Shown: positions 10,251 through 21,891, counted from the first letter of the stretch. The stretch: 64,000 nucleotides of DNA from Symsagittifera roscoffensis (GCF_963678635.1 NC_087068.1:12218027-12282026), one strand, 5' to 3'. Notes: a model not told the origin generated them from the letters alone. Numbers and translations are program-made.

Positions 10251-12000
10251 GGTAAAGCCTCCGAGTCCAGTCGAACTTACTCAAAACAAGAAATGATGAC
10301 CCGGTCATCCTAACCAGCGGGATTAAAACGGGGTTTTGTAGAAAAAACATTTGTCGCTAAAGTTTGGACCCTCCAAACTAACAACTTCTAAGAAAATTTC
10401 CTTTCCTGGAAATATCAACCTAAAAACCGTTGCGGTTCTGAAAATTGATTAATAATGTCGACTTATGGTACCAAAACTATTCCGATCGTTTCGTCAGTCT
10501 TCGAGAATTCAGCAAAATTGCGTTTGCTAAATTAGCCTTTTTTCACTACCTATATGGGTTCTCAGAGACTTTTCTCGCAATTTTTGCTGAAAGTGTTTTA
10601 AAATACTTAAAACGAGAGCACAAAAGCCCTGTACAGTACTGGAATAAACCATAAACTGGACCAAAATTGATTAATAATAAAAAAAAGTTGGCGATTCCTT
10701 CCTTTTAATTAATTCGGATGGTTACTTAACACTGTTCTAGTAGCTGAGCTCGTTGGGCTAGCAAGCTCGTAATGCAAAAGCTTTTATCGCTTTAACTCTA
10801 AAAACCCGAAAATCAATCCTCAAAAGATATTGACGAAACTCTGAGATGTACGGAAGATTTTGAGCAAAAAAATTTGTTTTCGCTAGTTTTTACTGAGTCT
10901 TTTTCCACGCGGTTTTTTTTAGTTAATGGGATTGAACTACGTAGTAGTACACTGCGCAGAAGCTTTATTTTGTTCGAAAAATTTTGGATACCTAAAAGTT
11001 TGGGGTTAACAGTTTGGTTGAAAATCGGTATTTTTCGACAAAATTAGGGTGTTTTTTGGGTCGAAATGGAAAATAGAAGATATATAATAAGGTACTTACC
11101 TATTAGTAGTCGTGAATCAATTTTCTTATACCCTCCTTTACGCCAAATCCCGCGAATTAAGACCCTTAACTCGAAAATTTGCAATCGATGGAGGGTACAA
11201 CCGGACCGCGCCAATTGCGCCCCCCATCACCTAATTTTATTGAAATAGTACCCGAACGATACTAAAATTGTGTTAACGATACCCAAGTGTCGTTGTGGAT
11301 GCTTTTGTCCCCTGTTGCGTCTGAAACACGTCAGTCAGCTTGCCACTCTACTCTCCTGTCACCGGCAGAATTATTATTAACGTGCTTAAATACTCAAACA
11401 ACACTCGAGGGAGGATACCTAACCAACCACCAAAAGACTAAATCAAACAGAAACAACAACAAATAGGAAAGTCAGATCGCATCTCGTTCGGAAAAAAATA
11501 TAAACTGTTATTTTAAGTTTTTTGCTGTTCTTGGTCATCCTTGTGTTTGTTACTGTTTTTGTACTTGTCACTTTTTTCAGTAAATTTGATTTTGTTGATT
11601 TTCTTGGTTATACATTATTTTTGTTTGGTTTTGCGCTTTCTCTTTAGTTTTCTTTTGTCCTGAGGCCCTAAATAAAAACTTAGTTAAAAAGCCAAATCGT
11701 GTCAGGTGGAGGGTCCGCACCGTCCGCCCAGTACAATACAGGACTCTAAATCCTGTAATTCGGACATACGCCCGGAGCGGAGGGTTCCTAGCTGAAAGGT
11801 TTGCTGATCATGATGGTCTTGCATTTAAAAGACCTACCCAATAGCGCCATAAAAACGTCTATGTAACATTCTCCCAGACATTACACAGTGACGGAGCGTA
11901 GAAAAAGTACTAATTGACGACTGGCAGGCGTCAGCTACCTTAATTCTACTCGTTTTCAACCATCTAGATCTAGCCACTTAATTTTCTGGTCTGCGTAGGG
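10251..12000. other. No gene recognised
   Basis: There are only short ORFs without family resemblance. Scattered GGAGGGT motifs continue at about 11185, 11706 and 11781. Around 11700-11790 there is a less AT-rich patch with a small hairpin (ACAGGA/TCCTGT), but no tRNA cloverleaf can be formed. Confidence 0.4.
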
Positions 12001-12457
12001 CTAAGTAGAAAGTTACCAATTTTAATCCATCAGTCAAACAACTTCTGATCAGCTTTTGTTTAAATGCAAAAGTAACCACATAGCTGGGTCTTGGAGTCCC
12101 AGACTACATGATTACTATTAAAAACAGGGCTAAAAACTACAATTTTCTACGTTTTTAGTGACAGCTTTATACCAAATCCATTAGAGATGGATTGGCTTTT
12201 TTCTCTTTCAAACTACTCATGCTCTGAAATACTATACAATATCGGAGTTAATTAAATCGTTCAGGGCTTTACATTAGCTTAAATATGTCTCTAAAAGCAT
12301 GTTACAGTTTCTAATAGTCTCTGGGCACCGGGCCTCCAATTCCGTGTAATCCGGGATAATGTCGTAACCTTCCCAATTTCGTGGCACTGAAGGGTGCGGA
12401 TCCGCTCCGGATGTCCCACTGAACCTTCCTTGCGTATGATCTCTGTCAGATAAGCGT

Positions 12458-12484
12458 CTTATCGTGTCTTGTTACCACGATAAG
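12458..12484. other. Hairpin, conserved in both tandem copies (copy 1)
   Basis: CTTATCGTG, a 9-base loop and CACGATAAG form a perfect 9-bp stem. It is retained in the second copy despite sequence change around and inside the loop. Confidence 0.7.
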
Positions 12485-13134
12485 AGGCTCTGTATTTCTG
12501 GTGTTTTTCTTCAACTGATTTTCGTCTTGTTAACTCGGTTGTCTGTTTTTCTTGTATTTGTTTGGACAAAATGGCCGTTTTTACAATTCTCAGAAATATC
12601 CTACCTGCAATCAAAATTTTGAAAAAAAAATTGAATTTCTAGAATATTCCGACCCTCGTTTTCATAACAAATTTCTATGTAAAGAGTTACCATTTTTAGG
12701 CCATCAGTCAAACTACTTTTGATCAGCTTTCGTTTACATGCGAAAAAAACAACATAAATGGGTCTCGAATCCCCAGAATACATGATTAATGTTAAAAACA
12801 CGCCTAAAAAACCTTAATCTACCATGTTTTTAGTGACAGATATATACTAAGTCCATTGGAGATGGATTGATTTTTTCCTCTTTCTAACTACTCATGCTCT
12901 GAAACACTATACAATATTGGAATTAATTAAACCGTTCAGGTCATTACAGTAGCTAAAGTTGGTCTCTAAAAGTCTTTAACATTTCCTAAAAGTCTTTTGG
13001 CACCAAGCCTCCAATTCCGGGTTCCCTGGGGGATAACGTCGTTATCTTCCCAATTTCGTGGCACGGGAGGGTACGGATCCGCTCCGTATGTCCCACTGGA
13101 ACTTCCTTCCGTGTGATTTCTCTCAGACAAGCGT

Positions 13135-13161
13135 CTTATCGTGTCTTTTTACCACGATAAG
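13135..13161. other. Hairpin, conserved in both tandem copies (copy 2)
   Basis: The same perfect 9-bp stem as at 12458-12484. The loop is TCTTTTTAC here and TCTTGTTAC there, so stem bases are unchanged while the loop has varied. Confidence 0.7.
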
Positions 13162-13719
13162 AGGCTTTGTATTTCTCGTGTTTTGCTTCCACTGATTTTC
13201 GTCTTGTTTTATCGGTTGTCTGTTTTTCTTGTATTCTTTCGGACAAAATGGCCGTTTTTACATTTCCGAGAAATATCCAAGCTCCAATCGAAGTTTTGAA
13301 AAACTCAACTTCTAGAATATTCCGACCCTCCTTTTCATAACGAATTCCCTGTGAACGTCTCTATTGTCCTTTTCAAATGCGTCGGGATCTTCGACTGTGC
13401 CTATCCGGGGTAAAGGCAAACTGTGCAAGTAGGTCGGAATGTTCCCACCACGTTCTTTGAATTAATTTTTTTTCTTCAAACTAGATACTTTTCTTGTGCG
13501 TGATAAAATGATCTAAAAGAAAGCCAAAAAGGTACATTTCACAGTTATTTTACGGCAGACAAAAATAAAACGAGTTTTGTTCAAAAAAAAGTAAAAATTA
13601 AAAAAATACAGTCAACCAAAAATTCATTAAAGTTTTCTTCATTTGAAATTTTATTTTAGTATTTGAGAATTTTTTCCCTAATATGACGGATGATATGACG
13701 GATGATTATTTTTTCTTTT

Positions 13720-13908
13720 TTATAGGACATTTTTGTAAATGTCAATGGCGTCACGACTGATCGCAACAATATCTTCCAGAAACTTCTCGGGACAGGCTGC
13801 TTTGTAATTCAGGTTACAAAACACCTCATCTCCATACGGAAGCAGCATTACAACTGCAAAACCGTGAACTGCACCATGGTGTGGAACTAGAGCTGCACAC
13901 CCTTGACG
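13720..13908 (-). pseudogene. Possible 3' exon of carnitine/choline acyltransferase-like gene
   Basis: A minus-strand frame, ending at TAA 13720-13722, reads about 60 residues of protein-like composition. It includes VPHHGAVHGFAVVM, then GDEVFCNLNYKAACPEKFLEDI, here split for length as GDEVFCNLNY and KAACPEKFLEDI. The order (V-P..G.G aromatic, a beta strand, S/A-C-P-E, then an amphipathic helix) resembles the C-terminus of carnitine/choline O-acyltransferases. An in-frame TGA stands at 13909-13911, just after a possible acceptor CCAG on the minus strand, so the exon start is unclear. No upstream exon was found. It may be a last exon, a processed fragment or chance; the family call is from memory only. 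Confidence 0.3.
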
Positions 13909-14572
13909 TCATCTGGTTACGTGTCAGAAAAGCGAACAGTGGATCTGACTTGCGTTCTTCATCTTGTGACTATTTTGTTGCGCAATCTTGCAAGAAAGGG
14001 AAAACTGAGTGTTCTTTTTATCACCGTGAGGTCAGAGAATCCAATTTTTTTATTCAGAAGGGTGTTAGGTAAGAAACAGAGAACAGCAAGGCAAAAGCGC
14101 CTTGCGAGAGAGGCTAATCGGTTACTCGGTTTCGGACGTAGTTATCTGTAGTTCTGATAACCTTTCGAACCATGGCTCGAACTGCTGCGCCATTTCTACC
14201 TTGGAGATGGCTATGCAAACTTCTAAAGAGAACTGATGTTTTGTGATTTCTGTTGAAAAATTTGAAAACTTAGAGAAACGTGAGAATGGCGTTTGTCGAT
14301 TTTTTAAAATAAAAGCTTGAATCATGATATTGAATTCCCGATTTTCTCAAATTCCGTGTTCTAAAAATTGATATTTTCTCCGAAGAAGACGTTCTAAATT
14401 TTCAGAAAAGACTGAAGAAAGATATGGTGAGAAAGGCAAAAGCTAATTTGGTACAGCTTTTGAAAAATTTTGATAAAAAAAGATATCAATTATCCAAAAA
14501 TTTGATAAGAAGCGGCTACCATCGGTAGTTTTCAATTTACATCAAACAAAAATGAACGCTAAATTGCTATAA

Positions 14573-16272
14573 TTGTCAAATTTCCAGGGAAAACCTTTTA
14601 GAAAGTTTGACACATCGACAAAAACGTTTGATGACGTTAAATTGCTAATTTTAGTTGAAGTTTTTCATTTAAATGGTTCAAAACATGCGACTCAAGATAA
14701 GTTTAATGAAATTCAATTCCCAGCCGTTATTGACAAAATAGTTAGAAACCTGCGTGAGAATGAAAAAGAACATCACAGAAACAATGACTAAAAGTGAACT
14801 TTCAAGAGTGGTAAAATATTTGAAACAAAATGATCTTCTTACTGTACCTTATGGAAAAGGCCAGAAACTTAGTGTTATGAAAAGGAAAACTTATGACAAC
14901 AAACTACAATGAAAAAGCTTTTTTCACCAGACGTTAAGACTTTGTAGACAAACATTCCCGTATCGGAAGCAATTGATGTTGCCTCATGTAAATTGTATAC
15001 AACTGATTACGCCCGAGTAAAATGGCGCTCAAGTTAGCCGTGACAAATTTGTTTTTTCAAAAGCATTGAAAAATGGTATTGTCATAAGGATGTGTTAGCC
15101 ATGGATGCATCCCTGGCAGTACTTTTTGCTAATATTTGCATGCAATTGTTCGAAGGATTAATTGAGGATAAAAAATGATGGCATAAATCGAATAACAAAA
15201 AAATTATCTGAAAAAGGTCCAAAATGCAGCAAAAAATTTGTTTGTAACAGTACAGTTGTTGAACGTGAAAAGTGTGAAAAATGGTTGCGTTCTAACTGTC
15301 AAAACATCAGTTACAACGAGTACCAAAAAATGGGCAATATAGTATGGTACTGTGAATGCTGTCTTGATATCCAAGACATTTCAACTTGTAATGAGGAAAA
15401 AAATAGTTCGAAAGATACGTATACGACATATTTTCTACAGCAAAAGGCATCCAAACACATTACTTAATAGGGTGAACTCGTTGCATAAAAACTTACAGTT
15501 TACTTTAGAAAAAGCCAGCGAGAAAAAGGAACTTGCTTTTTTGGACATGAATTAGGTGGTAAATTATTAAAGGGAGATCACATGCAAACGGTATCGAATA
15601 TCAACTGAAATTGAAACTACTTTGATTTTTCTTAGCTGCGCACGCCTCCAGCAAAAAAAAATTTGTTGAAGGAACAATACATAGGTTGTTTCGAGGTACC
15701 AGTTACTGAAACAATTTCGAAAAAAGTTAAAAAGCAATGAGATTCCTGGACATCAAGAATTGTGAATATAACTTTGAAAAAAATCGTAAGCGAATTATTA
15801 CAAACTTCACAGAAAGCAAAAACTGAAAGCAGACGCAAGCAAATTGACAAAAAAAACGTTTTTGTAAAATATCGAGGAAGTTAAGTTTGAAATTGTAGAA
15901 GGAAAACCCAAAGATCAAGCCCGGTATTGATCATTTTCACAACGCGCAAAATAAAAACTTGCCTGCCACCGCTTAAGTCAATTTTTGATTGCAACCTGAA
16001 GTCTCATGAAGTTTATGGATTAAAATATAGTGAATATAGTTCCACCTATGTCTAACCACACGGATAACGGAGCATCGAAAGAATGAATTGCCACTTGGAT
16101 TGCATGTCGCAGAATGCTGTGGACTATCTAAGACATTTGAAAGGCGTTATTTGAGGAACGCAATGACGTTGAGAATTTAAAAACATTGGAGGCCCTCCAT
16201 ATACGTAAACGCAAACCGTAACTGAACACGCGCGACGAGTACATTAACTGAGAGCTCACACTAAGTTTTTAG
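14573..16272 (+). pseudogene. Penelope-like retroelement (RT plus GIY-YIG relics), broken
   Basis: Fragments appear in the order expected for a Penelope-like element, in several frames. About 14750-14910 holds the N-terminal RT region (LSRVVKYLKQNDLL, then YGKGQKLSVMKRKTYDNKL). 15101-15166 holds an RT motif B-like MDASLAVLFANICMQLFE. 15407-15433 holds the catalytic box as FERYVYDIF, so the usual YVDD has lost its first Asp. 15466-15555 holds VNSLHKNLQFTLE and ELAFLDMN. About 16061-16272 holds the end of the endonuclease region: RITEHRKNELPLGLHVAEC, then EALHIRKRKP and LNTRDEYIN with stops between. Frameshifts and stops show it is dead. Family assignment is by motif order. Confidence 0.72.
15170..15403 (+). 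other. PHD-like segment inside the Penelope RT relic
   Basis: Between RT motif B and the catalytic box there are about 240 bases, where other elements of this type need only a few dozen residues. The 15162-15467 frame here encodes a degenerate zinc-finger-like pattern: CSKKFVCN, then KCEKWLRSNCQ, then NEYQKMG and WYCECC. The terminal W-x-C-x-x-C and the spacing recall PHD fingers, but the first CxxC pair and the His are not intact. It could be an inserted fragment of another element's ORF. Confidence 0.45.
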
Positions 16273-17415
16273 TCTGACATTAGGCAGGTCAACTTGATTC
16301 GAGTTTTGTTTTTTCGATTTAAAACATACAGAATGACTAAACATATTTATTTAACCCTAGAAATTTTTTAAAAAAAGTGAGAAAATTGTGAAAAAATATC
16401 ACACATGTGTCGGATAATTATATAATTTTCTTAGATGTTCATTAAAATTAACCAATTTGATTGTAAATTTTTTTTAACCGCAAATACTTTGACTTAATTT
16501 GTATATACTTGATGATGCTCGTTATAACGAAAACATTCGTATTTTAATTAAAATTTTGTTGACTAATAATTAGTTTAAAACAAAATCAGGATTGAAAGTG
16601 CTATAAAAAGAGGTATCACTCAAACTAGTTGCTTAAATATTTGTGGTATCTGGCATTACGAGGCAAGTAAGGCCAAAGGCAGTAACAGTTAGAGACGCAG
16701 CTTCGCTTCGCACTACTTGCAATAAAACAAAAAGAAAAGAAACGAAAATGACTAAAAACTAGATCTATCATAAATAATTGAGCTACTTTTGGAACAAAAA
16801 CATGCAGAGACAAAAAAAAGATAGCATCGAAAAATAGTTTACGTTAACAAAGCCGAAAAATCTTGGCATAAACCTTTTGAGGCGAAAAAAAATCAGCAGG
16901 TTTAGGACTTATGAAAAATTAATACGCGTTCCTCCCCCACAAAACAATCAGAAAACTTTTGCTTGTCAAAGGAATAAAAATGAGGCAACTAGGCCGATAA
17001 AAAATATCACGGAACCTATTCAGCAAAAAAAAATAGAAACACGCCAAAAAAAATTTAAAAAATTCTGCTTGATATCCTTTTTGTTTCTGCTTGATTTGTT
17101 TATGCCAATTTATCGGTCTCATAAAATTTTTTTTGATGATCAAAAAAGTTTGTGTGTGCGTGTTTGTGTCTTGAAGCATTTTGTGCGATCGAGAGGTGAG
17201 CATTAAAATATGATTATGTTGAAACAACTCAAATTTGAGTCATTAAGTCAAAGAAAAATAGGCCAAGCTCATTAAGGCAAAATAGAGTTTTTAAACAAAA
17301 AAAAAACAAAAAAAATAAATAACATGTCAAGGTTAAAAAAATAGAGAAAAAGCAGGGGTAAATCAGAACACTGAAAACATTAATAGTGTGAAAAAAAACT
17401 CAGTTCGAAATGAGC
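16273..17415. other. No gene recognised; very AT-rich
   Basis: Poly-A and poly-T runs are frequent. The overlapping ORFs at 16877-17206 (+) and 16919-17227 (-) are mirror readings of low-complexity Lys/Phe-rich sequence and are not convincing genes. Confidence 0.5.
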
Positions 17416-17419
17416 CGTT

Positions 17420-17520
17420 TAGTTGGATGGTGAAAATCGGAAACTTAGCTGAATAGTAAAAAACCGGAAATTAAGCTGAATGGTAAAAACCGGAAACTAA
17501 AAGCGGAAACTAAGCCGACA
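17420..17520. repeat. Short tandem repeat, unit about 25 bp
   Basis: Four imperfect copies of GGTAAAAACCGGAAACTAAG-like text followed by CTGAAT: GGTGAAAATCGGAAACTTAG, AGTAAAAAACCGGAAATTAAG (one base longer), GGTAAAAACCGGAAACTAA and a shorter GCGGAAACTAAGCCGA. Confidence 0.7.
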
Positions 17521-17849
17521 AAAAAACGAAATTGACAATATAATTGAAAGTGACTGTTTCAGGACAGGGCAGAGCAAATGAATTTATGCATGTCTGATCA
17601 ATTAATTAAATAGTTTATTGTTAAGCAAAACGCCATATTGCCTAAAAGAAAAGTGTAAAAATTAATTATTTAAGTTTTTATTTAGCAAATTGACAAAACA
17701 AAAAAGATAAGTGGTAAAATTAGCAGTGAAAAACTCCATGCTTTAGTAAAATTGATATACGGTCAGAGCAATCTCTTGCTGTAATTTTGGCCATTTTGTT
17801 GCTGAAGTAATAAAAAACCTGGCAAAAAAGCAATAAATACTAAATGAAC

Positions 17850-18049
17850 NNNNNNNNNNNNNNNNNNNNNNNNNNNNNNNNNNNNNNNNNNNNNNNNNNN
17901 NNNNNNNNNNNNNNNNNNNNNNNNNNNNNNNNNNNNNNNNNNNNNNNNNNNNNNNNNNNNNNNNNNNNNNNNNNNNNNNNNNNNNNNNNNNNNNNNNNNN
18001 NNNNNNNNNNNNNNNNNNNNNNNNNNNNNNNNNNNNNNNNNNNNNNNNN
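17850..18049. other. Assembly gap, 200 N
   Basis: Exactly 200 undetermined bases. The round number suggests a placeholder rather than a measured gap size. It falls between the two arms of an inverted repeat, a structure that often breaks assemblies. Confidence 0.99.
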
Positions 18050-18062
18050 TGATTTGATATTT

Positions 18063-18215
18063 GTGCCTAAAAATTACACATCGAGAAAAATCTTTTTTCC
18101 GGAAAATTCTAATTGTCAAAATAGTGTAAGAGAATTAAGGATGTTAAAAACATTTCTTACACTTTGCTTTTAACCGTTTTGTCAATTTGTTTAATGAAAA
18201 CTTATTTATTTAATT
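18063..18215 (+). repeat. Dispersed repeat, copy 1
   Basis: This matches about 21650-21795 in direct orientation. Shared text includes TTACACATCGAG, TCTAATTGTC and ATAGTGTAAGAGAAT, followed by TTTAA..C..TTTGNCAATTT and TAATGAAAACTT. It overlaps the right arm of the inverted repeat around the gap, so it belongs to that element family. Confidence 0.7.
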
Positions 18216-18325
18216 TTACACTTTTTAAGCAACTTGGCTTTTTGCTTAATGACAACTGAATTTTTTAATTGAGCAGATTTCATAAACTCATTTGCTTGCT
18301 GTGTCCTGAAACAGTCAATGATGCC

Positions 18326-21300
18326 CAATACTGTGAGCTATTTTCAACGTCTCTTAACTGAGTGGAAAGGCGATCAGAACAATTTAACATTGGTATCCAA
18401 TTTCGAAAAAACCTCATTCAAAACTGATTTTTTCTCCAAAACGTATTCATTCCCTAGCTTTTCACGAACGGCGACAAAACTAGAATGACGCTTTAACTTT
18501 GTGCATTTTCAGTGCACTGCGTCCGATAGTTTTTCCTGATGAGCACGTACGATTGTATCCGGCTGACCAAATTTTCTCTCAGGGTTCTCAGAGCGCCTTT
18601 GTACAAAGAACTACTGAAGCTCAGTTGCTAGATTTTATACATAGCTGTCCCTGATACAACAGTTTTTATATAGGTCAATTTTGAACAGTTATAAATAGTT
18701 TTAAGCGCCAACATTCATGGATTTTGGGTCGATCGTTTTTTTGAAATGCCCAAATCATTCACGCCACGGCAGATAATTAACATCAGTTTCCACGCTGGCA
18801 GGAGAAATTCCACGTTTACTATCAAAATTTTGGTCCAATTTCGATTGGTGGTTGTCGTGTTATTTGTAGGAACGGTTGGTTGGCTTTGTTTGTACTCAAG
18901 CCTTAAAGACGTGATTTAAGGTTTTGGTCGTTAGCTGTGGGTAAATCGTTGAGTGCCCAACGTGAAAATGTGCTCCTACTCTGGAGATCAGATGCATCAT
19001 CGATGATTGCATGATAAAAACAGTCGCAGCAGGGAGTGCAATTGCTGAAAAAACGTTCGGAGCAATGTTAGATTCGCAAATGGCGTTTAATTGAAATTAC
19101 TTGCTGGATTGACAGGGAACCCGGGCTTCTAGGGAGATTAATTTGACAAAGATTACACTGCATATGCGGCATAGTGCTGCAAAAGGTTGTCGGATGCAAA
19201 TAAATCTGCGGTTTGTTTGAGCTATCTACATAAGCTCGGTAAATATATACAAACTCGCCAAATTAGAATCGATGTTTGCTCGGTTTTATCGAGCGGTTTT
19301 GCAGTAAGATGAGCACTCTGGATCATAGTCAGTTTTGTTCTAAACGGCTTTTTGATACTTGAGATTGATAACAATATGTGAATCAGGGTTCAAGTTGACA
19401 TTTTTAACCGGCGCAGGGGCTCAATTATTTTTTGGAGCTGACCTTTGACTGTTCACTCTACTCATGGTTCTGTCTTTCTACGTCTTGAACTGCCATCGTC
19501 AATTTTGCCAGCATCAATGTTTCGCTAAAGCTCACTTGGTTGCAAAGCGTCCTCCAGATAGTCAACTTCGGCTTGCTTCTGACGGCTTTCCTCAACAGGA
19601 CTGAAGCTAAATCTCTTGCTTTTTTAATGAAACAATTTTTGAACGCAGTGAAGGCGTTTTCTTAGAAAGATAGAATACAGTTGGTGACGGAGTTTGCGGA
19701 TTTTTTTGCATATATTTTCCGCTTTATTTTGAAAGGAAGAATCTGCTAGTTCTAATACTTTCTCAACTTTTGCAGTGATTGTGCCCTGGTAAAATTCGAG
19801 ATTCTGTACAGAGTTACCGGGATTTTTGCTCCACATCGACAGGGAATTGAATTCATTGTTTTTCTCTATAAGCTTTAGTTAATAACTTTTGGATTTTTCA
19901 ATAAAAACTTTAACTCGCCAGAAAAATGTTATTATTTTTTTCTGAATTCGGTCAAGTTTCATGTTGAGCATTTCACTGAATTTATTTTTTTTTGAAAATC
20001 TTGTTTGTTCAAGGGTGTTAGTTTAAAGTGTAGACCAGTAGATGTCTGATTACAAACGAGAGGACCACTGCAAGGTCTTTACATCTATTCCACCTCTCGT
20101 GTTGTCGTTTGAACAAAGAGGCAGCAAACTACGAGGTTGAACTGAATAAAAACATCACCAAAAAATTGAAGCTGTATAAGTTCTTTCAAATTCCAAATGT
20201 TCCTAGACTGTCGTCATTCGGAAAATTAGGTTTTTGTCCAATTTACGCTTTCTACTTCTTGTTTGACGACTCTTTATTTCTTTGACAAAATTGTTATTTT
20301 ATAGAATTATAAAATACAACGGAATATAAAATGCAACGGATTATAAGCTTTTTTCCAAACAATGCCGGTTTTTGAAATATATTAGGTTTCTGCACTAATT
20401 CTTGATTAGTAGCTTGCTTTTTGAAACCAGATGATTTATCAAGTAATTATTAACGTTTCTGGTTGAACTAAGCGATCATAAAAATTGGGAGTCTGTTGAC
20501 ATTGCTCGTAAAAAATGGCTACAATTCGCGACTATACGATGGAGAGAAGAAACTTTTGACTATAAGTGTATCAAGTACTGGCAACGTTTAATTGCAGTGG
20601 AGTATAACGGGAACGATGTTGCGGTAAACTGGTAGTTTTAACGGTCACGGCAGTATGCTGCCGAAAACGGGGTCACTAGGGGAAATGTTCTTAAGGTTAT
20701 TCAAACATTAGAAAAAATCAAGGAAGTAACTCACTCAAAAAATTTGCGCGACACAACTGACGATATCAACAATTGAGCGGGCGGAGCGAAAACGACAATT
20801 TTCGGCTTTGGGCGATATTCGACCAGAAAATGTTTTTTTGTCAGTGGAAACTAAACTTGGGAAAGTTGTCATAACTCATTTTCGTTCTTGGCTGTATTCA
20901 AAAAACAGTTTTCTGAAATGTTTCTTCGGAAATTTTTTCAGTCACAAAATTTTTGCGTTCGGAGTTCGTCTTAGGTACATATGTACTGGGCAATCACACG
21001 GTGGTTATGTTTGTAAAACGGTTCTATATTGGTTGCCAAAAGGACATCATATATAATTTTCTAGCGTTAATCATCGAAATAGTGGCCGTTTTTTGAAAAA
21101 ATTGTAGGGCAAACCGATATTCTGAAAAACAGCTAAATTATATCAGTTTGGATTTTACTAATTCCAACAGGGACGAAAATTTTACGGGATTGTAGACAAA
21201 AAAAATCCACTAAAGACCACAAAAACATCAGCGTTTCGATTTCGGAGTTGTCAGCCTTCTGGCTTGCCAGCTTTTCGTGTTGTTAGCTTTGAGAGTTGTC

Positions 21301-21644
21301 GGTGTTTTGGGGTGTTTCAGACTTCTGGCTTCTAGTTTGTCGGCTGCTCACTGGAGTAATTGACAGTGGTATTGCTTTGGGCTATTTCCAAGTGGTTGCA
21401 GAATCGGCTCCTATGCAGGAATGAGCCGAACTGTTTTCTCTACAAAAGCAACAGCTGGAGCAAAAACGGGTAACGTTTTCAGAATTTCATTGGTAGGCCA
21501 ATATATCATTTTTTTTCGGTAAATTTGGTTATTTTGACCAAATTGTCGTTCCGTTTTTTTTTTTCACGTATCGGTTATATTCCTTTTTCGGCAAACTGGT
21601 TGGTTGAGCTATTTGATAGAGCCCGCTCAACTGGAAATGTACAA
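18326..21644. other. No intact gene; degraded coding-like stretches
   Basis: A minus-strand ORF at 19836-19624 (70 aa, Lys/Leu-rich, helical, with FYQGTITAKVEKVLELADSS) continues in shifted frames to about 19440, with KRFSFSPVEESRQKQAEVDY. A plus-strand stretch at about 20465-21056 reads protein-like in several frames (NWESVDIARKKWLQFATIRW). Neither resembles a family I can name. Frame breaks suggest old transposon coding relics. About 21350-21400 is an inverted match to about 38205-38255. Confidence 0.35.
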
Positions 21645-21800
21645 GTTCTAAATTTTACACATCGAGGAAAAATGTACTCCCGTCAAAATCTAATTGTCTA
21701 ATAGTGTAAGAGAATGAAAGATGAAAAACATTCCATTTTTTACCTTTTTATTTTAAGCCTTTTGGCAATTTATCTAATGAAAACTTTTTTCACAAGTTGC
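21645..21800 (+). repeat. Dispersed repeat, copy 2
   Basis: Direct copy of 18063-18215; see that entry for the shared text. It lies about 310 bp left of the retrotransposon. Confidence 0.7.
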
Positions 21801-21891
21801 TAAACCGCAGTCGCAACCTTGGCTTGTCTCTGTTTCTCTCCCACTTTCTAATAAAATTAGTTGTATAGCGTAACGAGTTGTTTGTACAAGC

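Larger units (their letters stand above)
12005..13350. repeat. Diverged tandem duplication, unit about 675 bp
   Basis: About 12005-12680 is repeated at about 12684-13350 in direct orientation. Shared landmarks are CATCAGTCAAAC (about 12028 and 12703), a GCACC..CCTCCAATTCCG block, GGATCCGCTCC (about 12400 and 13077), the CTTATCGTG hairpin, GGACAAAATGGCCGTTTTTAC, and TCTAGAATATTCCGACCCTC (about 12636 and 13312). Divergence by eye is 10-15%, much older than the 3-9 kb duplication. No long ORF is conserved, so a non-coding repeat or LTR-like sequence is likely. Confidence 0.85.
17558..18325. mobile_element. Inverted-repeat pair flanking the gap (MITE-like)
   Basis: About 17558-17705 and 18178-18325 are inverted copies of each other. 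The outer ends read GACTGTTTCAGGACA on the left and TGTCCTGAAACAGTC on the right. Inner parts also match (TTTTGTCAATTTG, TTTTTACACTTTT), with about 20% divergence and small indels. Inside lie 200 N, so the interior is unknown. A DNA transposon or foldback element with long inverted ends is the likeliest explanation; I could not find a clear target duplication. Confidence 0.65.

Noticed and set aside
10295-10312. GATGACCCGGTCATC palindrome as a possible operator
   Set aside because: A single 15-bp palindrome in non-coding animal DNA with no gene nearby is not enough evidence.
11695-11790. Possible tRNA with hairpin ACAGGA/TCCTGT and a CTA anticodon-like triplet
   Set aside because: No acceptor stem, D arm or T arm with TTCGA-type loop can be formed around it.
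16877-17227. Overlapping 109-aa and 102-aa ORFs on opposite strands
   Set aside because: Low-complexity AT-rich sequence read from both sides, with no motif or splice context.
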